64,000 nt of DNA from Notospermus geniculatus (Eukaryota; Nemertea; Pilidiophora; Heteronemertea; Lineidae). The position numbers and the translations under genes are program-made. The stretch spans positions 1-64,000 of the forward strand of contig NMRB01002015.1 in the NCBI GenBank assembly GCA_002633025.1. The letters are read 5' to 3'. Position 1 is the first letter of the stretch. Each line of letters opens with the position of its first letter. Of this stretch, positions 19,571 through 29,104 are shown in pieces. The notes beneath the pieces are model-generated. The model was not told where the DNA came from. It saw only the letters and a program-made list of their open reading frames with translations, and ran no database searches.

Positions 19571-20170
19571 TATTCTACCCGGAAAGAGGTCAATGCTTTT
19601 AACTTGAAACAGTTGGCTACTCTAAAATCACCCACTGTAACCATTCACGCAAAGGACACACACAAAGATCCTGTGACTGGAAAGAAGTCCAAACATGCAC
19701 CAAAACAGCAAACATGGAAAGGCAGCAGTGGTGACCTACCACAAAGTCTTGAAATAGCAACTGGTGCTCGTGTGATGCTACTGCGGAATATCAGTGTTGA
19801 AGATGGCCTAGTCAGCGGTGCAATGGGGACAGTGACAGATATTCTCCCTCATTCTACAGCTGAACAGAACACATTCCCAAAAGCCATATGTGTTGAATTT
19901 GATGACAACAAAGCAGGCAGAGAATTCATGAAGAAATCACCTTTCAGGCATACAACACCAACGAATTCTGTCAGCATAGAACCAGTTCACGAAAAGCTAG
20001 AAAACAGGCCCACGATGAGAACACAATCTTGGGCATGCACCATCCACAAAACTCAAGGAATGTCACTGCAAGAAATCGTCATCTCACTGGAGACCATCTT
20101 TCTCCCAGGTCAAGCATACTGGTATGTTGCCCTCAGTCGTGTAACAATCATCAGCACTATACTGCAATGA
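19568..20170 (+). pseudogene. Helentron ORF2 continued: helicase C-terminal motifs
   Basis: Resumes with VYSTRKEVNAFN and includes GARVMLLRNIS, then WACTIHKTQGMSL and YWYVALSRV, which are Pif1 motifs IV-VI. The frame ends in TGA at 20168-20170. The expected continuation (ALYCNDKVEK and on) is in the frame of the next segment, implying a third frameshift near 20140-20160. Confidence 0.8.
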
Positions 20171-20918
20171 CAAGGTTGAAAAGTCAATGCTTGAAATGCA
20201 TCCCCTGCAACACACTGATGACATAGATCTCCAAGGCAATTCACTCACAGTAGTCCACCACAACATAGAGAGCTTGTCAGCCCATTTTCCTGATCTTGAA
20301 CAAACCCCATATGTTTCTCGGGCACATTTCATCTGCTTAACGGAAACATGGCTCAACAATCCCCCATCACACAATTTCCAAATCCCAGGGTATACCTTGC
20401 ACCATAAAAGCAGACATGATTGCTACCAAGAAGATTCTTCATTTTCCAACCAACGGAGAGGTGGGGTCGCAATTTATGCAAAACAAAGTCTTCTGTGTAA
20501 CCAATTCAATCTGGGAGTGAACAACCTGGAGTACCTTGCTCTGCTTCAACAGCACGATGGAACTGCTGTTGTATTGTATTGTATTGTATTTTGGGGTATT
20601 TTTCGTGCCAAAATCCACCAAAAGTGATCAGTGACACGGCAGCATATCAGATATCTGATGGAGCTAACTGTCAGTGTAACGTCTTACAATGCCACCACGT
20701 TCTGTCAAGTCCTCAAACACGCCCTGGAAAATGCAGATTCACCTTTTCCTGATCATATCATTGTTGTTGGAGACTTCAATGAAGATGTCAACAAACACAG
20801 CACACCCATCAAGCAAGTCTTCAGCAGATCCCTGGCAGATTCAATTTCTACTGGTGTCCTTTCTACATATTACAGTTATCATGATCCAGTTTATTGTGTC
20901 TTACCTCTCAAAGTGTAA
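20171..20918 (+). pseudogene. Helentron C-terminal apurinic-type endonuclease, broken
   Basis: Two pieces of an endonuclease/exonuclease/phosphatase fold. 20187-20627 contains VVHHNIESLSAHF (Asn), ICLTETWL (metal-binding Glu) and GGVAIYAKQ. 20631-20918 contains IIVVGDFNED and the final motif as SYHDPVYCVL, where the usual SDH reads SYH, so a catalytic Asp appears lost. A GTATT repeat and stops at 20575-20630 separate the halves. Such an endonuclease is known at the C-terminus of Helentrons and derives from CR1-like retrotransposons. This copy is very likely inactive. Alternatively it is an independent LINE fragment, but its position directly after the helicase argues for the fused domain. Confidence 0.75.
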
Positions 20919-20920
20919 TT

Positions 20921-22555
20921 CAGTCATCAGATTTCTCTTTGCAGAGTGGTCAATGATATCTTGTCGTCACCATTAATCATTACACAGACATAATTATTAA
21001 GTGTTGGTGTTCTCTTTTTCAGAAGTCAAAACAAGTAATTGGCTGAAAGCTCTGGTCAATTTCAGAGTTTTGTCACACCATTTTGCTTTCCTTATGCATG
21101 ATTAATAGATCGGTGAAAGAGTGTCAATACATTTGTAGGCCTACTCTGTGTGTACATGATGTACGTGCAGTGCACTATTGTTATGCTATCACTGTGCTCA
21201 TTTTCTGATGTCAAAGCAAGTCACGTGCTACCATACCATACGCATCACCTCATACATGTCATACTCAAAACCATCATACTTTTCTCTTTACAGGATGGAA
21301 ATAGTCAAAAGCTTTAAAAAACGAATGCACCAAAAGATCCATCTTGCTACTAAGTGTCCTAGGACTTGATGCAGTCAAAACGTTAATTGCCAAAGAAGCA
21401 GGACATGATAGATTGTCAGAATCACACCACCATAATCACAGCTTCCTGTCTAATATTTCGTCTCAGGACACAATGTGATTTTCATGGATGCCATCCATCC
21501 ATGTATGTATCTAGCACGATACCATCGTGAACCTGGACAATGACGACATCACATTCAAACATTATTCGCAAAGCAATCTTCATCTTTAACCATGTTAACT
21601 CCACCAGTTTCCAGTTTGGTATTGTAGTTATTTGTAGTTGCAGTCAACATCAGCCATGATGGATTCATCAGCAGCAGGGATTATGTCGCAACAAGATTAG
21701 ATGATTTGTACAGTTTGATTGGAGCAAAATAAAACATGTCTGTCGTGTCTTTCTGGCTTTCAATCAAATGTGCATCTTCTATTGAGCTTTCTAATGTTAG
21801 AATAGTGGTGAATGACGCTTGATTATATCTGTTCTGTCTGTAACGTCACCCATTATCGAGCGTTCAACATCATTGCCTGCGAGTGGACGCCACCTCGTTC
21901 GCTATCTGTCAATTTCGAAGGGCGGTCTTCAAATTGACTCACAAGTCAATTTCTAGTTCAAAACTGTTTTTTTTCGTTCAAGTGTTTTGAAGAAGTACAG
22001 TCCAAGAATTTAATTTTCATTACTTAAATAAAAAATATCAACGATTTGTAAAAATTTGTTCCAAGATCTGTAACTTTTCGTTCAAGATTGTCACGTGCGT
22101 CTTGCCACGATGCAAGTTACCACAAAACTGATGACGTCATGAAGTACATGAACAACCCGGGTGCATTTCGTCATTTTCATGAATTTACTTTTTGCGTGGC
22201 AGCTCTGACACTTTGGGAAACTTCCGGCATAGAACATGCAGTAGGGTCATTGCTCAAAAGGGCTGAAAATTACCGCTATACCTCCTCCGGCGTGTGCAAT
22301 AGGGAGACAACTTTTCAAAAGGGGCCCATAGTAAATTCTCAAGGACTTAGGAGCTATAGGCCTAGTTCGAGGCTACCCTTCATTTCATGATTTATGCTGA
22401 ATATCAACCTCACTACACTTCTTGGTAGCAGGGGACACTACGTCGGTCCACTTCCGCCGCTGATCCATACCACTTCTTAGAAATAACCAGCTGAATTTCA
22501 TTGAATAATTTTGGCGGTCATCGAGTCATCGCGCCATCGAGTCAAGTACAACAAG
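20921..22555. other. Probable Helentron 3' region and non-coding sequence
   Basis: No supported frame. AT-rich stretches and short CATGAT palindromes occur; a Helentron 3' hairpin could lie here, but I cannot identify it. Confidence 0.3.
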
Positions 22556-23690
22556 CCTTCGGGTTGTTATAACATAGAAGAATCCACATGCGAAGCTGGT
22601 TTTATGCACGCATGTCTGAGGGGTTGAAAATCACCCCGAAACACAACCACATTTTCAAGAAATCTCCTTCCCTTTATCCATTGTCTAACTTGGTTCCATG
22701 GGCTCCGACGGTGGCGCTGACCTGGTAGAATCGTCAATCAGCGCCGCGTCAGATGTCCAAGGAACCAGGTTATGGCTGCGAGAATCGTAACCTACTGCTG
22801 TTCAAACTGCGTACAAAAACTTGGAATGCCATGCCGAAGTATGAAATTAACACAGATTGGAGATTGATAGTTTCTTCGTCTATTCAGTTTTGCTGGTTTT
22901 ATGCATGCAAGTATTTATGGAGTTTTGGCGATGTTTTTAACAACGCTCTACTCCAAATGACCTCCAATTCTCATTCTGAACGACCTGAGGCGAACTGCTT
23001 ATCTGTCACTGGGCGGCGCATTTCACCTCGGACACAAGTCCAAGGCAGCCATATTGTTTATCAACAAACCCACGTGACCGACCGTGGAACTATTTTGGCC
23101 GAATTTTGGCCTGTTAAGATGTTCAACCTTATTTGCTGGATTATTTGAGCCATATTATATAATATTATATATAAACTTACCGGTATCTCACCCAATCTGC
23201 CAATTATTGATCAATAACGCAACGTTTTTGTGTGCCCTATTTTGTTCATGCGCAGGTGTGATGAGGCGAACCGCACAATTACCTGCAGAAACGAACGGCA
23301 ATCGTTGCGCGTTCAAGATGGCTGCCTTGGACTTGTGTCCGAGGGGAAATGCGACCGTACGGAAATTGCCGAGCAGCTGCCTTCGGAAGTTCCGAATGCT
23401 CCAATTCTGTGCGGAGGACGAAATTTCTTAAATGATTTCTCTTCACTCGTTTGCTTTATGCCAAAATAAATTACACTAATGGAAATGTCTTAGCTAAATA
23501 CTGATGTATGGTTTATTTGGTTGAATTTGAACGGTCTTCTCGATAAACGCAATTTTATGCGAGGTGTCCGATTTCTCGAATGAGGTACTCGAGAAGCCTC
23601 GTCGAGGGCGCCGATCGCCTATTATTTTCCCGCGCGCAAAATACATGTAAATCTGCCGTAAAAAAGGACCTTTGCGGGTCGACTGTGTTC
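22556..23690 (+). repeat. Interspersed repeat family, copy 1, with an insertion
   Basis: Matches the reverse complement of 35690-36293 over two blocks (22556-22971 and 23399-23690). Landmarks: TTCGGGTTGTTATAACATAG at the start, ATTCAGTTTTGCTGGTTTTA-like in the middle, GCGGAGGACGAAATTTCTTA, and GGACCTTTGCGGGTCGACTG at the end. Short frames are not conserved between copies (indels shift them), so I treat it as non-coding. Family unknown. Confidence 0.75.
22972..23398. mobile_element. 427-bp MITE with 10-bp target duplication
   Basis: CTCCAATTCT flanks it directly at 22962-22971 and 23399-23408. The other repeat copy (near 35900, - strand) has this decamer once and no insertion. Inverted arms: CATTCTGAACGACC... 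against CATTCGGAACTTCC..., then a better-conserved inner block containing CCTCGGACACAAGTCCAAGG. A 10-bp duplication fits Mutator-like elements (9-11 bp). Confidence 0.75.
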
Positions 23691-23785
23691 TTCGGTGAGG
23701 ATGAATGAGCTCGATGACGCAACAACTATTAAAACCGGTAGAAACTCCGCCTCTTGGCCAGGCATACCTAATGGGTAGAATCAAT

Positions 23786-24033
23786 GGCCGTGCCGGGTTA
23801 CACTACATAGAAATCCCCGGGTTTTTTGACACCCGGGTCTAGCCCGGCTCTGAAAAATCCCTCCTGAGGCCCGGTGCCCGTCAACACTACTCAAATTTTG
23901 TGACGGGGACCTAAATTAAGCCCTCCAAAACCCGTTCGAGCTCGGAGGGGATTATTACACCGCGTTTTTAACAGGTGTGGACAGAAAAAAACCCGGGTTC
24001 GACACGGGTTTTTTATGTAGTGTAACAAGGGCT
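23786..24033. mobile_element. MITE with TTACACTACATA ends, copy 1
   Basis: Left GTTACACTACATAGAAATCC against right (reverse complement) GTTACACTACATAAAAAACC, each followed by CCGGGTTTTTT-type sequence. Related to 52084-52543, with shared GGAGGGCTTAA-like and CCCGGGT blocks. Outermost bases uncertain. Confidence 0.7.
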
Positions 24034-24442
24034 TATGATGCAAGTTAATTCAACCAAGAGAGCCACGTGGAAGGTGTCGTTTTCTTGTTGACCAAATACC
24101 TGGAGCGAGTTTAGGTCAATAAGCCGTGTACTAGTATTGTGATATGTAGACCTACATGTACATGTAGTCTTTTTTCTGCAACTGACAAAATGGAGGAGCT
24201 TCGTTAATACCGAGGCCGCCGCTTGTCTACACCATCAACATTTCCAAAACATTTCGGCAACAAAACATTTTGAAAACTGTTTTAGAATGTTCCGTCTTGT
24301 TTCGGTGTTGGTGTACACTCTTCAACTACAAGTCTGTCTTAAGCCCAGGTCACACTGTGGTGACTTAGGCGGGCGAATCCCCGCGAACTAGAATGAAATG
24401 GTCCATAGACCATGTGCTCACCCCTTTGGACATAATAGTTTA

Positions 24443-24611
24443 CAGAGGCGTAGCTAGCGGGGGGGGGCAGGGAGGCTAATGCCCCCCCCCCCAGGTGGTC
24501 TGGAAAAATGTGTTTTTCATGCACATTTTGACCGAAAATTAGCAAAATATGGTCTTTTGCCCACCAGAGGACCTTTTGCCCGCCAGGCCAAAAAAGCTAG
24601 CTACGCCCCTG
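24443..24611. mobile_element. MITE with GGGGCGTAGCTAGC ends
   Basis: Left CAGAGGCGTAGCTAGCGGGG against right (reverse complement) CAGGGGCGTAGCTAGC. Contains runs of G and C (24462-24492). Similar GGCGTAGCTAGC-ended sequences are common in animal genomes; superfamily unassigned. Confidence 0.6.
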
Positions 24612-24636
24612 GTGTAATGACAGAGAGCAGTATGTA

Positions 24637-25676
24637 CACCCTTAGTCAAAAATAAATGCCCAGCTAATTTTCCGGCATATCTCCATGAATATTTTTCATA
24701 GCCACGTTTTCTTTTCATACACATAATCTAAGGCCACTAGGACACCTTTTAAGACCATAAAACTTGAAATCATTAAACAACTGTATTTTTGGCAAAAGTT
24801 TGAAATTTGGCCAAAATACCGTGTTTTTTTAATACTCACTTGTTCGGATTGAAACTGGCACTGTTTTGTAGCCAATCTGTTTCTTGACACATGAAAATTT
24901 TTTTCAGAATGCTAAAATTCTCATTTAAAGCAAAGTTACAGATGATTTTGAAAAATGGTTTTCCCAGTTCTTGCCATTTGTCCCATGCACTCAAGGCACA
25001 GAATTTTAGCATTACCCAGTGGTGAATATTCATTAGCCTCTCAACCACAAAAGGAGCGACTGACATCAATAGCGGAGTAATAGGTCCCTTTGTAAAATTA
25101 TGAATCGTGTCTCTCACAATAGGCCAACTTGTTGACTGACATACCGGTGTAAGTTGCACTGGGTAATCGTGGTCACAAACTCCCATTGAAGCAGGCCTTG
25201 TGACAGTCATAAACACTTGCGTAACCTGTTATTGGGGTCAACATAAATGTTGAATAGGCCCCGGTTTGAATAGGCTTATTGGACTTATTGAATTTGGGCA
25301 CGTGATCGGGGTATTGATAAAATGTAGCTTGGAGTCAACTGGAATTTCGGGGATTTTATTCCACAGAAAAATCATCATAAATCGTCACAAAGTTGCTCAA
25401 TTTTGATTTTTAAAAAATTGCATTGTCCAGAAACAGATTGGCTTCAAAACAGTGCCAGTTTCAACCCGGACAAGTGAGTATTAAAAAAACATGATATTTT
25501 GGCCAAATTTCAAACTTTTCCCAAAAACACAGTTGTTTTATAACTTCCAGTTTTATGGTCTTAAAAGGTGTCCTAGTGGCCCTGGATTATGGGTATGAAA
25601 AGAAAACGTGGCTATGAAAAATATTGATGGAGATATACCGGAAAATTAGCTGGGCATTTATTTTTGACTAAGGGTG
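24637..25676. mobile_element. Foldback element CACCCTTAGTC, copy A (1,040 bp)
   Basis: Ends CACCCTTAGTCAAAAATAAA in perfect inverse, TA-flanked (24635-24636 and 25677-25678). The arms are at least 230 bases each, ending near CAGAAACAGATTGGC/GCCAATCTGTTTC. The short unique centre has no transposase. Shares its termini with 61706-62576. Confidence 0.85.
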
Positions 25677-25728
25677 TACATGGTCCATGGACCATTTCAT
25701 TCCAGTTCGCGGGGATTCGCCCGCCTAA

Positions 25729-25908
25729 AGCCCTGTATCCACTAGTCCGGGTTACCGCTGCGGTTTGCCGCGCCGGGATTTTTTCACAGGGTTTTGGATA
25801 ATCCTTCGCTGGTTTAACAATACATGACGTGTTAATTATCCCAATGCCTGTGAAAATCGCTCCCGCGCCGCAAACCGAACCGGAAACCGTTGTAGTGGAT
25901 ACAGGCCT
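25729..25908. mobile_element. 180-bp MITE, AGCCCTGTATCCACTA ends, TAA-flanked
   Basis: Left AGCCCTGTATCCACTAGTCC, right (reverse complement) AGGCCTGTATCCACTACAAC. TAA at 25726-25728 and 25909-25911. The host arm read from the other side of the element (CTTAGGCGGG near 24366) shows the uninterrupted site. Confidence 0.85.
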
Positions 25909-25911
25909 TAA

Positions 25912-26044
25912 GGCTGCTTTTCCACGAGACGTTTGCGGACGCGGTTTCGGTGGCGGGAGCGGGTGCGGGTGAAACAGCTAATGGGAAATACATTGGTTCG
26001 ATTTTTTCCACCCGCGCCCGCAAACGTCTCGTGGAAAAGCAGCC
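25912..26044. mobile_element. 133-bp MITE, GGCTGCTTTTCCACGAGACG ends, TAA-flanked
   Basis: Nearly perfect inverted arms of over 30 bases, including GTTTGCGG. It shares TAA 25909-25911 with the previous MITE and has TAA 26045-26047 on the right, after which the host arm resumes (GTCGCCACAGTG). Confidence 0.85.
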
Positions 26045-26206
26045 TAAGTCGCCACAGTGTGACACGGGCTTTACAGTGTCAACACCATCAACATTTTCAA
26101 AACATTTCTAAAAACATTATCTGCAACACCCTTGTTTTGAGATTGGTGCACAGTGCTGACAAAACTTGCTGTTTTAGAAATGTTTGGGGATGTTGATGGT
26201 GTATAC

Positions 26207-26884
26207 AACGGAAGAGACGTTTTTCTACAAGTCACTTCGCATGAAATGGACTTGTGGTGAATGAGTGCGGAGACAGTACAATCCCCATTTGATAGTAGAC
26301 GTACATGACTTGTAGACACCAAGCAGAAGATTTTTTTATAGGCGCAATATTTTAAACTTTTATATGAGCTTACAATAGGGCCGTTTAGACGAGAGGCAAA
26401 AATCCACATATGATCCGATCGAATCCGATTGTGGTTCAAAACTCGTGCGTGTAAACGCTACCCAATGCGGTCGAATGTGGTTCAATGTGGATTTAAAATC
26501 GATCATCGATTTTGCTGATCCCGGAACCACATTCGACCGCATTGGACCACATACGACCAGATTAAATTGGTCGTCTAAACGCAAATGAGCCCCGAATCCG
26601 GATTCATCCTACCTGCGCGCATGCGCATTGATGTTGTTTTTCTTCCTCCACTGACCGAACTCGCTGTGGAGAGTTCCACAAGGGTAATTTGAAGTCGGAA
26701 TGTGACCAGATTACATGCGTGTGTAAACGCTACCCAAAAAAATTGGAACACATCCGGTCCAGAATGCGGGTCGATCGGATTGAATCGGATCGAATCTGAA
26801 TGTGGTTTTTAGCCCGCTTGGCCGCAAGGCCCAGCAGGGCTTATGCTGTGGTTGGGGCCATTGAGTGGTGGTCTGTCGTGCGTT
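26207..26884. repeat. Repeats with GTTTAGACGA and TGTAAACGCTACCC motifs
   Basis: 26388-26593 has inverted ends (GGGCCGTTTAGACGA against GGGGCTCATTTGCGTTTAGACGA, the latter as reverse complement). GTGTAAACGCTACCC recurs at 26449 and 26722, and GATCGGATTGAATCGGATCG lies near 26790. Probably one or two MITEs plus a partial copy; boundaries not resolved. Confidence 0.45.
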
Positions 26885-27133
26885 ATACCCCCATCACACT
26901 GAGCTGGTTCTCAGTACGTTCTTGAAAATTTTGCCGAACGGGCTCAAACTGTGTGCGAACGTAGTTGACGTAGTGGCAACGTTTTACAGTCTTTTTACGA
27001 ATTTCATGGACGGGAAGGGTGCTCCAGTACATCAAAGCATTGTTTGGCGAAGGGTTACACGTTCTAGCCCGTTTTACGATTTTTTAGGACGGGGCAGGAC
27101 GTTTCGAGAACTACTTCAGTGTGACAGGCCCTT
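26885..27133. mobile_element. MITE with CACACTGA(G/A) ends
   Basis: ATCACACTGAGCTGGTTCTC at the left and GTCACACTGAAGTAGTTCTC (reverse complement of the right), each followed by CGTTC/CGTCC. The right end reads GGGCC before TTTA, like other TWA elements here. Confidence 0.5.
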
Positions 27134-29104
27134 TAGTCCGTACGGCGGTACGTCCATAAACTTTTGGTGTTACCCCACCCCAAGTATAACCTCTCTTTCC
27201 TCATTTTGTTGGTGAGTACTGGGGGAAGAATACTCCGGCAAACGCCCGGTATTGAGCTCGGCCAACCCGAGGCCCCCTCGAACCTCTTCCCCCCTCCCAA
27301 TACTCACAATGCTCCCAATACTCACAATACTCCCAATACTGACAATTAAAGAAGAGCCGCGGGACCGAACAACAAATACCCTTGCCAGACTCGTGTCTAG
27401 GCCTACTCAGAGCGTTTGAATAGCGGCAGAGTGCTCCATAGTACAGGCCGGTGCATTGGAATCGCGGCACTCGCCCCTGAAGTTCTCTTCGAAATGTGTT
27501 AACATCTCCCTCGCACCCACACCCTGAACTGACATTGACCATCATCACACGATTAGGCGGCTTAAGCCGCGTTTACACTTCTGACGTCGGCCGGCAACGT
27601 CAATCGCTGGCAATCGCGACGCTCTCAGCCGCCGTCACTCAACGATCTGCAGCGACCGCCGACGTCAGTAGCCGGCTACAAACAACAGCGACTCGTGCAG
27701 GTGGTTGTGAAACTGACCTGCAGCTAACCCACATACCTCAAACCATGCCATGCCGCAGCATGCCCCCAAATCTGGGCCTGGCGCGGGCCAGAGGTTGGGG
27801 ATCCTCTCCGTTCATCAGTCTCCCCGAAGGCGTCCTCCCTATTCCCTCAATCGCCCTTACATGGTTGAAGCCCGAGGTATTACCTGCCACTCGTGAGCCT
27901 TATGCAAGTAGCACGTCTTATCGCCCCAAAACGTTCGTGGAGGGAATTTAACGAACGGAAAAGCATCCCCAACCTCCAACCCGCGTGAAAGGTGAACTTC
28001 CACTAGGATTTAGTTATCCTTGGGTTAAAGGGGGGAAGGCTTAACCTAACAAATCACGTCTATAACGCCGAATTTAGCACCTAAGCCGAGCGGCCTTCAT
28101 TTTGCCGCATTCTCTAATCCAGTGATCGGTTTCCAGCCAGCCGGCGCTAATCACACCCAAACCAGAATAGCCAACCATTTATCTAACCAAGACGTAATAG
28201 ACCCACCGTCCGATTACGAGTGTGAAGTGTGAAGGAGTACGCACTCAACCCCGACGACAATTAACCTTTATTGAAAACATGGTACGGTATAGCGCTCAAC
28301 CAAGCGGCCAGGCCGTCACACATTGTACACCATCAACCCTACACATGCTGCATGTGGCAAGAATCCGACCTGTCTGCGCAGGTACCAAACGCCATACCGT
28401 AGACTGGCGATCACGAACCTATCATCACACTGTATTCGCCTATGCCAAAATGACTACGCCTCAGGTCCTGCCCACAATAGAGCGGTCCATCAAACTCCCC
28501 ATCCTCTTGCAACAGGTCCTCTAAAACGCGCTCCCCTACTCGCATAACGCGCTATGCAGAGTGGAAATGCCCTGGGTTCCCAGGATGCAAACTCCCTTGA
28601 CACGGCCTTTTAAACACCAGCCCCATGGCTATTCAACCAAAGTTCAACGCGGTGCCCCCGTGCCCAGCCAATATGGCTTGCACAGGCTGCACCCGATATT
28701 AGCCAATCCCTTAGAGCCCCTAAACACACCCCTTATCCTCTGCGAATTTCAAATACAAGCCCCACGGCCATTCCACCAAGTTCGAACGGTGCCCCAGTGC
28801 CCAGCCAATGGCTTGCACAGGCTGCACCCTATACATTTGCCAATCCATATGTACATGTACACAGGCCCCTAAACCTAGCCGACAGGTCGACTCGCATAGG
28901 CTGCCTCTCAACGCTCCCGTGCCTAGCCAAAAGACTCGCACGGGCCGCGGGATGCCCCACATGCCTAGCCAGCGGCTCGCATGGGCTGCAATACACCCCT
29001 TAATATCCTCAACGAAATCGAAAAACGCGAGCAACACGACAAACCGTCCGACCACACCGGCGTCCAGCGAGAGAATGCGCGATGACGTCATTCGTCAAGA
29101 GAGT
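27134..29104. other. GC-richer stretch without a recognised gene
   Basis: Holds a 16-17-bp repeat CCCAATACTCACAAT (27296-27345), a one-sided MITE-like end at 27570 (AGCCGCGTTTACACTTCTGA), and five copies of a small stem-loop motif (28659-28990). Frames of about 100-150 residues exist but show no family features, and their composition follows the local GC. Confidence 0.35.
28659..28990 (+). repeat. Five spaced copies of a 33-base stem-loop-like motif
   Basis: At about 28659, 28796, 28874, 28919 and 28961. Consensus GTGCCYAGCC, a short variable loop, then GGCTYGCAY and RGGCTGC. AGCC pairs with GGCT and GTGC with GCAC, and paired bases co-vary in part (GTGC/GCAC becomes ATGC/GCAT). Confidence 0.5.

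Larger units (their letters stand above)
13187..20920 (+). mobile_element. Helentron-type rolling-circle transposon (degenerate autonomous copy)
   Basis: One strand carries, in order, a protease-like ORF with a basic repeat tail, a zinc/DUF6570-like region, an HUH-Y2 Rep domain, a Pif1-type helicase and an apurinic-type endonuclease. That order is diagnostic of Helentrons rather than canonical Helitrons, which lack the C-terminal endonuclease. Several frameshifts break the long ORF. I could not define the terminal hairpins, so the outer limits are approximate. Confidence 0.8.
24342..26070. mobile_element. 1.7-kb inverted-repeat element with TTA duplication, carrying four further insertions
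   Basis: Left AGCCCAGGTCACACTGTGGT and right AGCCCGTGTCACACTGTGGC (reverse complement). The arms run on through CTTAGGCGGGCGAATCCCCG to GGTCCATAGACCATG. TTA at 24339-24341 and 26071-26073. A 3-bp TWA duplication is the PIF/Harbinger signature. Its right arm is opened at TAA by two MITEs (25729-26044), and its interior holds 24443-24611 and 24637-25676. No transposase. Confidence 0.8.
24225..26206. mobile_element. Outermost of a nested set: ACACCATCAACATTT inverted-repeat element
   Basis: TCTACACCATCAACATTTCC at 24226 mirrors 26176-26206 (reverse complement ATACACCATCAACATCCCC). Both arms continue with AAACATTT and GTTTTAGAA blocks. Almost all of its interior is the 24342-26070 element. Confidence 0.55.

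Noticed and set aside
27496-29003. Frames of 100-151 codons in the GC-richer segment
   Set aside because: No family motif, no codon pattern; frames overlap on both strands as expected from composition.
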